DNA from: Rhodospirillales bacterium
GTDB taxonomy: Bacteria > Pseudomonadota > Alphaproteobacteria > Rhodospirillales > Casp-alpha2
Direction of reading: 5' to 3'
DNA: 64,000 bases
NCBI GenBank assembly: GCA_017644185.1
Contig: JAEPMA010000014.1
Location: 28,998-92,997, forward strand
In this document: positions 10,412 to 20,037 of the stretch, piece by piece
Position numbering within the stretch: the stretch's first letter is position 1
Layout: the number at the start of each line of letters is the position of its first letter
The notes under the pieces: model-generated
What the model saw: the letters and a program-made list of their open reading frames with translations, nothing else
What the model was told of the DNA's origin: nothing
Databases searched by the model: none
Program-made: the position numbers and the translations under genes

Positions 10412-10954
10412 CTACTTCACCAATGGCAACAGTTTTTTGAACGCGTCCGTCCCGGCCTTGCCTAGCCATTCGAACACAACCATCTCCGTCGTTACAATCC
10501 CCGCCCCGCAGGCACCCAGCCTGTCGAGGCACGCCTGCTCGCTCTCGAGCGTTCTGGACGACGTCGCATCCGTGACGACGAACACCTCATAGCCCTCGTC
10601 CATCAGGTTGACCGCCGTCTGCATGACACAGATGTGCGCCTCCATCCCGGCGATGACCGCCTGCTTGCGGCCGAGTTTGCGGAACGTGCCCGCAAAGTCC
10701 GTATCCTCCATGCAGGAAAAATGCATCTTCTCCATCACCGGCAGACCGTTGGCGACCTCGGCGATCTCCTTCACCGTGCGGCCGAGACCCTTGGGATACT
10801 GTTCGGTCAGCAAGACCGGTATATCCAGCTCGCGGGCGACCGAAATCAAAAGCTTGGCGTTCTTGATGGTGCGCGCAGGCGCCTGCATCGCGGGCACAAG
10901 CCGCTCCTGCATATCGATGACTATCAGACATGAGTCGCCGGACCGTATCAGCAT
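10412..10954 (-). CDS. Isochorismatase-family cysteine hydrolase
   Basis: A 180-residue cysteine hydrolase. The catalytic triad of the family is visible: D14 (VIDMQE), K76 (MEKMHF) and C109 (MEAHICV), with the cis-peptide-type VIAGMEAHIC signature. Relatives include YcaC, nicotinamidase and ureidoacrylate hydrolase; the substrate cannot be read from sequence. The ATG at 10954 was preferred to one 75 bases upstream because the protein family starts just before the first beta strand, and the upstream extension has no family features. It stands between the CoA-ligase pair and the formate dehydrogenase genes in the same direction, so a role linked to oxalate, formate or formamide-like compounds is possible but unproven. 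Confidence 0.88.
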   Translation of the reverse strand: MLIRSGDSCLIVIDMQERLVPAMQAPARTIKNAKLLISVARELDIPVLLTEQYPKGLGRTVKEIAEVANGLPVMEKMHFSCMEDTDFAGTFRKLGRKQAVIAGMEAHICVMQTAVNLMDEGYEVFVVTDATSSRTLESEQACLDRLGACGAGIVTTEMVVFEWLGKAGTDAFKKLLPLVK

Positions 10955-11072
10955 GCGAACCGCACAAGATTGTCTCCCCCGTCGCCATTCTGATCGATGG
11001 CATACCACAGAACATATGGCGTGCCCCAACCGGCGGTCAAACCACTATCGCGCACCGCGACGGCAAAAGACA

Positions 11073-11951
11073 TTAGGCAGCCGCCATCGTGCCGGCCATC
11101 GCTTGGGCGACATCGTCTACATTCTCGACGACGCTTACCCCCGCAGACCTGAACGCCGCGTTCTTCGACGCCGCGTTCCCACTACCGAAGACGGAGAGGG
11201 TTCCCGCATGCCCCATGCGGCGCTGCGCCGGCGCATGACGTCCGACAACCAATGCCGTGACCGGTTTAGCGCAATGATTGGCTTTGATATAGGCCGCTGC
11301 CTGCTCTTCCTCGCTGCCGCCAATCTCCCCGACAAGCACGATTCCGGTCGTGCCCGGGTCTTCCATGAAGAGTTCCAGACACCGCTGGAAACCGATCCCA
11401 TGTACCGGATCGCCGCCAACCCCGACCGTGGTCGACTGGCCAAGCCCGACGGCGCTCAGACTGGCGACCACCTCGCTGGTCAGCGATGCCGAGCGCGATG
11501 CGATCCCGATCGTGCCGGGCTTGGCGTCAGCGGTCGACATGACGCCGATCTTGCAGGCTCCGGGCGTGAGCACGCCCTGGGAGTTGGGGCCTACAAGCTC
11601 GCTCACGGATCCCCTGAGCGCGTCCTTGACCCTAATCATATCGAGCACGGGAATGCGTTCCGTCACGCAGACAATCAATGGCATTTCCGCTTCGATCGCC
11701 TCGATCATCGCATCGGCGGCGTTGTGCGCAGGCACCATGATCATCGTCGCGTCGGCCCCGGTCTGGGCCATCGCATCACGCACCGTATCGAATACGGGCC
11801 GCCCAATGTGCGTCTTGCCGCCTTTGCCGGGGCGCACCCCACCAACGACGTTCGTCCCATAAGTGATCGCCTGATCGGTGTAGAACGTGCCGGAACGTCC
11901 GGTCATACCCTGGACGATCAGTTTGGTGTCTGAATTGCAGAGAATGCTCAT
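11073..11951 (-). CDS. Succinyl-CoA/malate-CoA ligase alpha subunit (SucD/MtkB family)
   Basis: 292 residues. An N-terminal CoA-binding Rossmann domain (IVQGMTGRSGTFY near residue 13; GVRPGKGG near 38) is followed by the ligase domain with the phosphorylated histidine H248 in RRMGHAGT. The family forms acyl-CoA from a dicarboxylate with ATP or GTP, or runs in reverse. It lies 12 bases after its beta partner and upstream of the isochorismatase and formate dehydrogenase genes. In serine-cycle organisms the homologous MtkAB makes malyl-CoA; with oxc and frc next door, making the CoA donor for oxalate is another option. The TCA-cycle SucCD normally sits with sucAB or mdh, which are absent here. 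Confidence 0.9.
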   Translation of the reverse strand: MSILCNSDTKLIVQGMTGRSGTFYTDQAITYGTNVVGGVRPGKGGKTHIGRPVFDTVRDAMAQTGADATMIMVPAHNAADAMIEAIEAEMPLIVCVTERIPVLDMIRVKDALRGSVSELVGPNSQGVLTPGACKIGVMSTADAKPGTIGIASRSASLTSEVVASLSAVGLGQSTTVGVGGDPVHGIGFQRCLELFMEDPGTTGIVLVGEIGGSEEEQAAAYIKANHCAKPVTALVVGRHAPAQRRMGHAGTLSVFGSGNAASKNAAFRSAGVSVVENVDDVAQAMAGTMAAA

Positions 11952-11963
11952 ATCGAACTCCCT

Positions 11964-13127
11964 TCAAGCGGCGCGCGCGATCGCGGCGGAAATCGCGGAT
12001 TGCATCGTGTCGCAGCGTTCGTGCGGCACACCCCGGTCCACCAGCATCTGACGGGCGTAATCCGCGTTATGCCCGGCCAGGCGGGTCACGACCGGCACTT
12101 TCCTGTCCGACCACGCAAGCGCAAGCGCCAGCGCTTCGGCGATGGTGTCGCAAGGGGTCATCCCGCCACCGTGAATGTTGACCAGGATCGATTTCACGTT
12201 CGGATCGTTCAAAAGGATGCCGATCCCGCGCGCCACCTGAAGACTGGTCGCGGTGGTGCGGATATCCATGAAGTTGGCGGCCTTGCCGCCGGCATCCGAT
12301 ATCCCGTCCTGGGTCGCGAGGGCGAGCCCGGCGCCGTTGACGACCACACCGATATTCCCGTCGAGCCTGACCAGGTTGATCTCGTCTTTCTGGGCCTGCA
12401 TCTCGATCTCGTCACCGCCCGCGCTCGACGCCAACCCTGCGAACTCCGGGTGACGGAATAGGGCGTTGTTGTCGATGCTCACCTTCGCGTCGACGGCGGC
12501 GAACGTGCCTTCACTCGTCAAGGTGAGCGGATTGATCTCGATCAGCGTTGCGTCTATGCGCCGGAAGACCTTGACCAACGCCTCAATGATCCCGCGTGCT
12601 TCAGCGGCCGCATCCCCGCTGATCCCGAGCCGGTTCAGGAACACATCACAAAGGGTGTCGTCGAGCGATCCATTACTATCAACCGGCAAGGTTTCGACGA
12701 TGCCGGGCTCGCGCAAAACACGGTCCTCGAAATCGACGCCGCCGTTTTTCGACCCCAGCACGACGATCTGCGCCAGCGCCTGATCGACGAGGACGGCGAG
12801 AAAGAAGTCTTTTCGTGAGTCGACCGCGGTTTCGACATAAACGCGCTCGACCACTTCGCCCTCGGCCCCGGTTTGCTTCGTGACGAGCCGCGAGCCCAGC
12901 ATACGCTTTGCGATCTCACCCGCCTTGCTGGGCGTCGGCGCCAGTTCAACGCCACCCGCAAGCCCGCGGCCGCCAGCCAGGATCTGCGCTTTCACGGCGA
13001 ACTTGTGGCCCGGCAACGCCTTCGCCGCCGCTTCCGCGTCCGCCGCCGTCGTCACACTGCGGCCCTCCGGGACCGGCACACCGTATTGGGCCAGGATCTC
13101 CTTGGCTTCATATTCATATAAATTCAT
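11964..13127 (-). CDS. Succinyl-CoA/malate-CoA ligase beta subunit (SucC/MtkA family)
   Basis: 387 residues, the normal length. The ATP-grasp domain begins MNLYEYEAKEILAQYGVPVP, with KAQILAGGRG (about 44-53) and EINPL (about 200); the C-terminal flavodoxin-like ligase domain has NGAGLA and NIHGGGMTPCDT (about 320-335). The start at 13127 was chosen because the family always begins at MN-EYxAK; a longer frame upstream runs into the promoter region. It is the first gene of a leftward run: beta, alpha, isochorismatase-like, fdh1B, fdh1A. The run diverges from gntR-oxc-frc with a GntR-type palindrome about 95 bases upstream. Substrate (succinate, malate, or another diacid) is undecided. Confidence 0.9.
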   Translation of the reverse strand: MNLYEYEAKEILAQYGVPVPEGRSVTTAADAEAAAKALPGHKFAVKAQILAGGRGLAGGVELAPTPSKAGEIAKRMLGSRLVTKQTGAEGEVVERVYVETAVDSRKDFFLAVLVDQALAQIVVLGSKNGGVDFEDRVLREPGIVETLPVDSNGSLDDTLCDVFLNRLGISGDAAAEARGIIEALVKVFRRIDATLIEINPLTLTSEGTFAAVDAKVSIDNNALFRHPEFAGLASSAGGDEIEMQAQKDEINLVRLDGNIGVVVNGAGLALATQDGISDAGGKAANFMDIRTTATSLQVARGIGILLNDPNVKSILVNIHGGGMTPCDTIAEALALALAWSDRKVPVVTRLAGHNADYARQMLVDRGVPHERCDTMQSAISAAIARAA

Positions 13128-13219
13128 CGCCGCCTCCCGACTGCATGGGGATAACTCCCACACCCGATTGTTTTTGCGCTTTTTTTACTTGCAAATGCGC
13201 GCTCTTTAGTCTTTCAATC

Positions 13220-13236
13220 TGGTATACCATATACCA
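13220..13236. promoter_or_regulatory. Candidate GntR (FadR-type) operator 1
   Basis: TGGTATA-CCA-TATACCA is a perfect 7-bp inverted repeat around a 3-base centre, and it also contains the core GGTATACC. The FadR subfamily of GntR regulators typically binds short TGGTATACCA-like palindromes. It is about 95 bases before the CoA-ligase beta start and next to the adjacent gntR gene. Confidence 0.6.
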
Positions 13237-13358
13237 GTTGATATTTTCAGGCAATTCAAAAAACAGCAGAAAACCGGGGCTTCGGGAGGTGGTTTTGGGT
13301 GCACCGCAGCAAAAAATAACGCTGATTCCGTTGTTGCGGCAGCATCCGGAGTGGCATA

Positions 13359-13368
13359 TGGTATACCA
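13359..13368. promoter_or_regulatory. Candidate GntR operator 2
   Basis: TGGTATACCA is a perfect 10-bp palindrome, 85 bases before the gntR ATG. It shares the GGTATACC core of operator 1 and of a site before tctC. The spacing of 139 bases between operators 1 and 2 would allow looping or separate control of the two divergent promoters. Confidence 0.6.
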
Positions 13369-13453
13369 AGAACAAAGGTGCTGGCCGACCACCGTACGGC
13401 GTGATCTAACGGGTGCGGCGACATATCGGTTAATCGGCACTCAGGAGGGGACG

Positions 13454-14209
13454 ATGGCGCGGAGCTTAAAGCTCAAGGCAGTCGGGACGAATTTCAGTCT
13501 CAAGGACCATATCTATGAGGTCCTCAAAGACGCCATCACCGGCATGAACATCTACGATGCCGACGCCAATCTGAAACTCGAAGAACGCAAGATGGCCGAA
13601 CAGCTCGGCATTTCCCGCACGCCGATCCGCGAAGCCCTCGCCCGGCTTGAGCAGGAAGGCTTCGTCGACATCCAGCCGCGCAAGGGCATCTTCATCAAGC
13701 GCAAGTCCTTAAAAGAAATGCTGGAGATGATCACCGTCTGGGCCGCTTTGGAAAGCATGGCCGCCCGGCTCTCGACCGAGCACGCGTCGGACGACGAAAT
13801 CGCGTCACTGAGAAGGATGGTCGCGGACTACACCAAAAACGAAGCCCGCGCCCACATGGACGAATATTCGGAAGCGAACATCCGCTTCCACCGCCGCATT
13901 CTCGAACTTTCGAAATGCTCGATGCTGCACTCCATCGCCGACGGCCTTTTCCTGCACATGCGCGCGATCCGTGCCCGGGCGATGGCCGAAGCCGACCGGG
14001 TCAGCCTGTCGGTCGACGATCACATGCACATCATCGACGCCATCGAGAAACGCAATGGCGATCTGGCCAGCAAGCTGGTCCGCGAACACACCATGCAACT
14101 TCATGCGCACATCCGGAAGAACTGGCACGAGTTCACGGACCTGAGCGCCGCCGAAACCGAGCCGGCGGAAACGCCGCGCGGCAAATCGAAACGCAAATCA
14201 ACGGCCTAA
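13454..14209 (+). CDS. GntR-family (FadR/FCD subfamily) regulator of the oxalate region
   Basis: 251 residues. The N-terminal winged helix (res 20-85) has the GntR helix-turn-helix LEERKMAEQLGISRTPIREAL; the C-terminal FCD helical effector domain (res 90-230) has the metal/ligand-binding pattern with H in NIRFHRRI, the DHMHIIDAIEKRN segment and REHTMQLH. A basic tail follows (PRGKSKRKS). FCD regulators usually sense small carboxylic acids, fitting oxalate, glyoxylate or formyl derivatives (inference). AGGAGGGG lies just before the ATG; longer upstream frames cross the operator region and were rejected. It is the first gene before oxc, 30 bases away, and two candidate operators lie upstream, suggesting autoregulation. 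Confidence 0.93.
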   Translation: MARSLKLKAVGTNFSLKDHIYEVLKDAITGMNIYDADANLKLEERKMAEQLGISRTPIREALARLEQEGFVDIQPRKGIFIKRKSLKEMLEMITVWAALESMAARLSTEHASDDEIASLRRMVADYTKNEARAHMDEYSEANIRFHRRILELSKCSMLHSIADGLFLHMRAIRARAMAEADRVSLSVDDHMHIIDAIEKRNGDLASKLVREHTMQLHAHIRKNWHEFTDLSAAETEPAETPRGKSKRKSTA

Positions 14210-14239
14210 TTAAGGGCTTATCGACCACGGAGAAAACAC

Positions 14240-15979
14240 ATGTCGTCGACCGCAACGGAACCAAAAGAAGAACAAGGTGCAGAGGATGCGCCGCTGACGG
14301 ACGGCTTTCATCTCGTTATCGATGCGCTCAAGCTGAACGACATCAACACCATTTATAATGTACCGGGAATTCCGATCACCGATCTCGGGCGCTTCATGCA
14401 GGCCGAAGGGATGCGCGTCCTTTCGTTCCGTCATGAACAGCACGCGGGTTACGCCGCCGCCATCGCCGGCTATCTGACCAAGAAACCGGGCATCTGCCTG
14501 ACGGTTTCGGCGCCAGGCTTCCTCAACGGTCTGACCGCCCTCGCCCACGCGACCACCAACTGCTACCCGATGATCCTGATTTCCGGGTCGTCCGAACGCG
14601 AGATCGTCGACCTGATGCAGGGCGACTACGAGGAAATGGATCAGCTCGCCATCGCCAAACCGCACTGCAAGGCGGCGTATCGTATTCTTCACGCCGAGGA
14701 CATCGGCATCGGTATCGCACGCGCTATCCGCGCCGCGGTATCGGGACGTCCGGGCGGCGTTTATCTGGATCTGCCTGCCGCTCTACTGGGCCAGGTCATG
14801 GATGCAGCGGCCGGCGAGAAATCGCTGGTCAAGGTCATCGACCCTGCACCCGCGCAGCTCCCTGCGCCCGAGGCTGTGAAACGAGCCCTTGGTGTCCTCA
14901 AGGATGCCAAGCGCCCGCTGATCATCCTCGGGAAGGGCGCCGCCTATGCGCAGGTCGACGACGATATCCGCAAGCTGGTCGAAACCAGCGGCATTCCCTA
15001 CATCGCCATGAGCATGGCGAAGGGCCTGCTCCCCGACGACCACGATCTTTACGCGGGCGCCGCGCGCTCGTTGGTTCTGAAAGAATCCGACACCGTCATG
15101 TTGGTCGGCGCGCGCCTTAACTGGCTTCTCAGCCACGGCAAGGGCAAGCAGTGGGGCACCGAGCCCAAGAAGTTCGTCCAAATCGACATCGAACCGAAAG
15201 AGATGGACTCGAACGTCGAAGTCGCCGCCCCCCTGGTGGGCGACATCGGGTCGTGCGTCAGCGCGCTTCTCGACGGGATGGGCAAGGACTGGAAGAAGCC
15301 GCCGGCGGACTGGACCGATGCGGTCAAGGCCAAGCGCGACAGCAACGTCGAGAAAATGGCGCCCAGACTTCTCAACAACAACTCGCCGATGGACTTCCAC
15401 GGCGCTTTAGGTGCGCTCAAGCGCATCATCGCCGACAACCCGGACACCATTCTCGTGAACGAAGGGGCCAACACCCTCGACTTCGCGCGCTCGATCATCG
15501 ACATCTTCAAGCCGCGCAAGCGCCTGGACGTCGGGACGTGGGGCGTGATGGGTATCGGCATGGGTCAGGCCATCGCGGCTGCCGTCGAAACCGGTGAGCG
15601 GGTGCTTTGTGTCGAGGGGGATAGCGCGTTCGGTTTCTCGGGGATGGAGATCGAAACCATCTGCCGCTACAACCTGCCGATCTGTGTCGTCGTCTTCAAC
15701 AACGGCGGGATCTACCGCGGCACCGACGTTAATCCGTCGGGCGGCGATGACGTGGCGACCACCGTGTTCGTCAAGGACGCGCGCTACGACAAGATGATGG
15801 AAGCGTTCGGCGGGGTCGGTGTCTATGCGACGTCCCCCGACGAGCTCAGCCAAGCCGTCACCGAAGCCCTCAAGTCGGGTAAGCCGACGCTGGTCAACGC
15901 GGTGATCGACGAAAAGGCGGGCACGGAAAGCGGACGCATCGGTAACCTCAACCCGCAAAGCGTCGTTTCCAAGAAATAA
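14240..15979 (+). CDS. oxc: Oxalyl-CoA decarboxylase
   Basis: ThDP-dependent enzyme of 579 residues that turns oxalyl-CoA into formyl-CoA and CO2. The N-terminal PYR domain has the catalytic glutamate E66 in [12 protein letters not shown] and the family-typical [10 protein letters not shown] segment; the C-terminal PP domain has [13 protein letters not shown]...NNGGIY (about 460-490). The [14 protein letters not shown] start and the length match Oxalobacter and Methylobacterium Oxc. Its gene lies between gntR and frc (41 bases to frc) as in known oxalotrophs. An acetolactate-synthase-like role is the alternative, but the frc partner makes Oxc the clear choice. Confidence 0.95.
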   Translation: MSSTATEPKEEQGAEDAPLTDGFHLVIDALKLNDINTIYNVPGIPITDLGRFMQAEGMRVLSFRHEQHAGYAAAIAGYLTKKPGICLTVSAPGFLNGLTALAHATTNCYPMILISGSSEREIVDLMQGDYEEMDQLAIAKPHCKAAYRILHAEDIGIGIARAIRAAVSGRPGGVYLDLPAALLGQVMDAAAGEKSLVKVIDPAPAQLPAPEAVKRALGVLKDAKRPLIILGKGAAYAQVDDDIRKLVETSGIPYIAMSMAKGLLPDDHDLYAGAARSLVLKESDTVMLVGARLNWLLSHGKGKQWGTEPKKFVQIDIEPKEMDSNVEVAAPLVGDIGSCVSALLDGMGKDWKKPPADWTDAVKAKRDSNVEKMAPRLLNNNSPMDFHGALGALKRIIADNPDTILVNEGANTLDFARSIIDIFKPRKRLDVGTWGVMGIGMGQAIAAAVETGERVLCVEGDSAFGFSGMEIETICRYNLPICVVVFNNGGIYRGTDVNPSGGDDVATTVFVKDARYDKMMEAFGGVGVYATSPDELSQAVTEALKSGKPTLVNAVIDEKAGTESGRIGNLNPQSVVSKK

Positions 15980-16020
15980 CAAGTGCGGCACGTCATAACT
16001 TATCTGAATAGGAGCAAACG

Positions 16021-17292
16021 ATGAAAGCTCTCGAAGGCATCAAAATTCTGGATTTCACGCACGTCCAGTCGGGTCCGACCTGCACCCAGCTCCTGGCGTG
16101 GTTCGGCGCCGACGTCATCAAGGTGGAACGCCCCGGTGTCGGGGATGCGACCCGCAAGCAGCTGGTCGATGTGCCGGGTGCCGACTCGCTCTATTTCACC
16201 ATGCTCAACCACAACAAGCGCTCGATCGAGCTGAACTCGAAGAACGAGACCGGCAAGGAAGTGCTCGAGCGGCTGATCAAGACGTGTGATGTCATGGTCG
16301 AGAACTTCGCGCCCGGCGCGCTCGACCGCATGGGCTTCACGTGGGAACGCATTCAGGAACTCAACCCGAAAATGATCCTGGCCTCGATCAAGGGCTTCGG
16401 TCCCGGCAAGTACGAGGACTGCAAGGTCTATGAAAACGTCGCGCAGTGCGCCGGCGGGGCTGCATCGACGACCGGCTTTCTTGACGGGATACCGGTCGTG
16501 ACCGGTGCGCAGATCGGCGATTCAGGCACCGGCCTGCATTTGGCGCTGGGCATCGTCACAGCGCTTTTCCACCGCGAGAAATCCGGCCAGGGCCAGCGCG
16601 TCACCGCAGCCATGCAGGATGGGGTGGTCAACCTTTGCCGCGTCAAGCTGCGCGACCAGCAGCGCCTGAACGCGGGGCCGTTGAAAGAATACTCGCAGTT
16701 CGGCGAAGGCATTCCCTTCGGTGACGCGACGCCGCGCGCGGGCAACGATTCAGGCGGGGGGCAGCCGGGCCGCATTCTCAAGTGCAAAGGCTGGGAAACC
16801 GATCCCAACGCCTACACCTACTTCATCACCCAGGCCGCCGTGTGGGAGCATATTTGCGACGTCATCGGCGAGCCGGACTGGAAGACCAAGGAAGGCTATG
16901 CGACGCCGCCGGAGCGGCTCGACAAGCTGACCGAGATCTTCGAACGTATCGAGCAGTGGACGATGACCAAAACCAAGTTCGAGGTCATGGACATCTGCAA
17001 CCCGCTCAATATCCCGGTCGGTCCGATCCTTTCGATGAAAGAGATCGCCGAGGACGAAGGGCTCAGAAAAACCGGCACCATCGTCGAAGTCGATCACCCG
17101 GAACGCGGGCCGTATCTCTCGGTCGGTTGCCCGATAAAGCTGTCGGCGAGCCCGGTCGATGTCGTCCGCTCGCCGTTGCTGGGTGAGCACACAGACGAAA
17201 TCCTGACGCAGGTCCTCGGCTACGAGGGTGATGACCTCGAGCGGGTCAAGGCGTCGGGCGCCGTCGGCGAGGCGAAAGCCGCCGCCGAGTAG
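16021..17292 (+). CDS. frc: Formyl-CoA:oxalate CoA-transferase
   Basis: 423-residue class III (CaiB/BaiF) CoA-transferase. It moves CoA from formyl-CoA (or succinyl-CoA in some homologues) to oxalate, giving oxalyl-CoA for Oxc. The start [19 protein letters not shown] is characteristic. The nucleophilic aspartate is D200 in [10 protein letters not shown]. The glycine loop expected near the active site appears as the [10 protein letters not shown] segment (about 241-250). GGAGC precedes the ATG. It is directly downstream of oxc and upstream of the formyl-group genes, making a coherent oxalate pathway. Confidence 0.94.
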   Translation: MKALEGIKILDFTHVQSGPTCTQLLAWFGADVIKVERPGVGDATRKQLVDVPGADSLYFTMLNHNKRSIELNSKNETGKEVLERLIKTCDVMVENFAPGALDRMGFTWERIQELNPKMILASIKGFGPGKYEDCKVYENVAQCAGGAASTTGFLDGIPVVTGAQIGDSGTGLHLALGIVTALFHREKSGQGQRVTAAMQDGVVNLCRVKLRDQQRLNAGPLKEYSQFGEGIPFGDATPRAGNDSGGGQPGRILKCKGWETDPNAYTYFITQAAVWEHICDVIGEPDWKTKEGYATPPERLDKLTEIFERIEQWTMTKTKFEVMDICNPLNIPVGPILSMKEIAEDEGLRKTGTIVEVDHPERGPYLSVGCPIKLSASPVDVVRSPLLGEHTDEILTQVLGYEGDDLERVKASGAVGEAKAAAE

Positions 17293-17347
17293 GCGATATA
17301 ATTATGACGCCCGGATCACACACCGGGCGCGAGACGAATATTTTAAA

Positions 17348-17369
17348 GGGCGCCGTTTCGGCGGCGCCC
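17348..17369 (+). other. Strong hairpin between frc and the formyl-THF hydrolase-like gene
   Basis: GGGCGCCG (17348-17355) pairs with CGGCGCCC (17362-17369) over a 6-base loop. No T-run follows, so it is not a standard intrinsic terminator; it may slow exonucleases or tune expression within the operon. Confidence 0.6.
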
Positions 17370-17386
17370 CGACAGGAGAGGAAACT

Positions 17387-18304
17387 ATGCGCGTTATCGT
17401 GATGGGCCAGCAGGCGTTCGGTAAAGATGCCCTGGCCAAGATTCTGGAAGCCGGTGTCGACGACGTCGTGGCCGTTTATTGCGAGCCCGACAAGGACGGC
17501 AAGCCGGTCGATCCGATCAAGGAATTCGCCCTTGAGCAGGGCCTGCCCGTCTATCAGCCGGCGCACTTCAAGGATCAGGAATCTCTCGACGAACTGGCCG
17601 CGCTGAACGCCGACCTGATGGTCATGGCGTTTGTTAACGTGTTCGTGCCGGAAGCGGCGCGCGACACCCCGAAACAGGGCTCTATCTGTTTCCATCCCTC
17701 GCTTCTGCCGCTTCACCGCGGCCCGTCCGCGGTCAACTGGCCGATCATCATGGGCAGCACGAAGTCCGGCTATTCCTGGTTCTACCCGACGGACGGCCTC
17801 GACGAGGGCGACGTGCTGATGATGTGGGAATGCCCGATCGAGCCCGATGACACGGTGATCGATCTCTACTTCAAGAAAATCTACCCATCGGCTATCGATT
17901 CAGTTCTCGAGGTCTGCGACCTGTTCCGTTCGGGCAACCCGCCGCGCATCGTCCAGGACGAGGCCGACGCCACCTACGAGCGCCGTTGCACGGCCAAGCA
18001 TGCCCGCATCGACTGGAACAAACCGGTCAAGCAGGTCTACGACCTGATCCGCGGCACCAATCCGTCGCCCGGCGCGTGGACGACCTCCGGCGGCGCCGAA
18101 GTTGGTGTCTTTGACTGCCAGCGGGTCGAGGGCGACGGCATCAGCAGCCGCGTCGTCGACGTGTCAGAAGATGGCGTGACCGTGCAATGCATAGGTGGGC
18201 GCATTCTGCTAAAGCGGGTACGCCCTGCCGGTGGTGGCAAGGTGCCCGCCGCCGAATGGGCTAAAGACGCCGGCATTGAGGTCGGCACGAATCTCGGTGA
18301 CTGA
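17387..18304 (+). CDS. Formyltransferase-fold protein, 10-formyl-THF hydrolase-like (ALDH1L1 N-domain type)
   Basis: 305 residues with a formyltransferase domain (about 1-205) and a C-terminal OB-like domain as in Fmt. The active-site loop reads FHPSLLPLHRGPSAVNW, with the aspartate region DGLDEGD about 35 residues later. The loop lacks the Asn two positions before His found in Met-tRNA formyltransferase (NVHxSLLP), and instead follows the hydrolase domain of 10-formyl-THF dehydrogenase (ALDH1L1). It stands alone, without the aldehyde dehydrogenase part. Placed between frc and fhs, it probably handles formyl groups carried by THF or perhaps CoA (inference). AGGAGAGG precedes the ATG; the in-frame extension upstream overlaps frc and was rejected. 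Confidence 0.85.
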   Translation: MRVIVMGQQAFGKDALAKILEAGVDDVVAVYCEPDKDGKPVDPIKEFALEQGLPVYQPAHFKDQESLDELAALNADLMVMAFVNVFVPEAARDTPKQGSICFHPSLLPLHRGPSAVNWPIIMGSTKSGYSWFYPTDGLDEGDVLMMWECPIEPDDTVIDLYFKKIYPSAIDSVLEVCDLFRSGNPPRIVQDEADATYERRCTAKHARIDWNKPVKQVYDLIRGTNPSPGAWTTSGGAEVGVFDCQRVEGDGISSRVVDVSEDGVTVQCIGGRILLKRVRPAGGGKVPAAEWAKDAGIEVGTNLGD

Positions 18305-18349
18305 ACGGTCGCCAACACAAACAACTGATTGAATTGGGATGTTCTAACC

Positions 18350-20023
18350 ATGGCTAAAACCGACATCGAAATCGCCCGCGAAGCCTCGCCGCAGCATATC
18401 AACGACATCGGCGCCAAGCTCGGGATCGACAAGGAACACCTGCTGCCCTACGGCCACGACAAGGCGAAGATCTCCGCCGACTTCATCAAGTCCCTCGAGG
18501 GCAAGGACGACGGCAAGCTGATCCTGGTCACGGCGATCAACCCGACGCCCGCCGGCGAAGGCAAGACGACGACGACCGTCGGTCTCGGTGACGGTCTGAA
18601 CCGCATCGGCAAGAAGGCGACGATCTGCATCCGCGAAGCGTCCCTCGGCCCGAACTTCGGCATGAAGGGCGGCGCCGCCGGGGGCGGTTACGCGCAGGTC
18701 ATCCCGATGGAGGATATGAACCTCCACTTCACCGGCGACTTCCACGCCATCACGTCGGCGCACAACCTGCTGTCGGCGATGATCGACAACCACATCTACT
18801 GGGGCAACGAGCAGGAAATCGACATCCGGCGCATCGCCTGGAAGCGCGTTTTGGACATGAACGACCGCGCGCTGCGTCAGATCACGTGTTCGCTGGGCGG
18901 CGTCGCCAACGGCTTCCCGCGCGAAGCCGGCTTCGATATCACCGTCGCTTCGGAAGTGATGGCGATCCTCTGCCTCGCCTCCGATCTCGCCGATCTGGAA
19001 AAGCGTCTGGGTGACATGATCGTGGCGTACCGCCGCGACCGCTCGCCGGTCTACTGCCGCGACATCAAGGCCGAAGGCTCGATGGCGGTACTTTTGAAAG
19101 ACGCGATGCAGCCGAACCTGGTGCAAACTCTCGAAAACAACCCGGCCTTCGTGCACGGCGGTCCGTTCGCGAACATCGCGCACGGATGTAACTCCGTCGT
19201 CGCGACGAAAACTGCATTGAAACTCGCCGACTACGTCGTCACCGAAGCCGGTTTCGGCGCAGATCTCGGGGCCGAGAAGTTCTTCGACATCAAGTGCCGC
19301 AAGGCCGGCCTCAAGCCGAGTGCCGTCGTCATCGTCGCGACCATTCGCGCGCTCAAGTCGAACGGCGGCGTGGCCAAGGACGACCTGAATAACGAAAACG
19401 TCGAAGCTTTGAAGAAAGGTTGCCCGAACCTCGGCCGCCACCTCGAGAACCTGAAGAAGTTCGGCGTGCCGGCCGTGGTCGCGATCAACAACTTCCATAC
19501 CGACACCGACGCCGAGGTCGAGGCGGTCAAGGAATTCGTCGCCTCGCAAGGCGCGGAAGCGATCCTCTGCGAACACTGGGCGAAGGGCTCGGAAGGCACC
19601 GAGGCGTTAGCGAACAAAGTCGTCGAGCTGGTCGACAGCGGCAAGGCGGACTTCAAGCCGCTCTATCCGGACGACATGTCGCTGTTCGACAAGATCAAGA
19701 CCGTCGCCACGGAAATCTACCGCGCCGACGAAGTGCTGGCCGACACCAAGATCCGCAATCAGTTGAAAGAGTGGGAAGAGCAGGGCTACGGCAATCTGCC
19801 CGTCTGCATGGCCAAGACCCAGTACTCGTTCTCGACCGATCCCGGTCTCAAGGGCGCGCCGACCGGCCATAGCGTGCCGGTGCGCGAAGTCCGCATCTCA
19901 GCGGGTGCCGGTTTCATCGTCGTCGTCACCGGCGAGATCATGACCATGCCAGGCCTGCCGCGTAAACCGGCATCCGAGTCAATCCGGCTCAACAAAGATG
20001 GCCTCGTCGAAGGCCTGTTTTAA
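18350..20023 (+). CDS. fhs: Formate--tetrahydrofolate ligase
   Basis: 557 residues, the standard length. It makes 10-formyl-THF from formate, THF and ATP. Landmarks are the P-loop [18 protein letters not shown] (about 66-83), [30 protein letters not shown] [14 protein letters not shown], and a late [15 protein letters not shown]. The ATG at 18350 fits the family start; the upstream in-frame ATG at 18329 lacks support. It is called ftfL in methylotrophs, where it feeds the serine cycle. Here it would capture formate from oxalate for biosynthesis while formate dehydrogenase burns the rest. A universal stress gene follows after 14 bases. Confidence 0.96.
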   Translation: MAKTDIEIAREASPQHINDIGAKLGIDKEHLLPYGHDKAKISADFIKSLEGKDDGKLILVTAINPTPAGEGKTTTTVGLGDGLNRIGKKATICIREASLGPNFGMKGGAAGGGYAQVIPMEDMNLHFTGDFHAITSAHNLLSAMIDNHIYWGNEQEIDIRRIAWKRVLDMNDRALRQITCSLGGVANGFPREAGFDITVASEVMAILCLASDLADLEKRLGDMIVAYRRDRSPVYCRDIKAEGSMAVLLKDAMQPNLVQTLENNPAFVHGGPFANIAHGCNSVVATKTALKLADYVVTEAGFGADLGAEKFFDIKCRKAGLKPSAVVIVATIRALKSNGGVAKDDLNNENVEALKKGCPNLGRHLENLKKFGVPAVVAINNFHTDTDAEVEAVKEFVASQGAEAILCEHWAKGSEGTEALANKVVELVDSGKADFKPLYPDDMSLFDKIKTVATEIYRADEVLADTKIRNQLKEWEEQGYGNLPVCMAKTQYSFSTDPGLKGAPTGHSVPVREVRISAGAGFIVVVTGEIMTMPGLPRKPASESIRLNKDGLVEGLF

Positions 20024-20037
20024 AAGGAGCGAACGTC

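Larger units (their letters stand above)
13128..13453. other. Divergent promoter region between the CoA-ligase operon and gntR-oxc operon
   Basis: This 326-base stretch has no credible gene. It is AT-richer than its flanks and holds two palindromes, listed separately (13220-13236 and 13359-13368). A T-rich tract occurs at 13170-13192, close to the leftward gene. The strong ribosome site AGGAGGGG (13443-13450) precedes the gntR ATG at 13454. It presumably contains back-to-back promoters; -35/-10 boxes could not be assigned with confidence. Confidence 0.7.
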
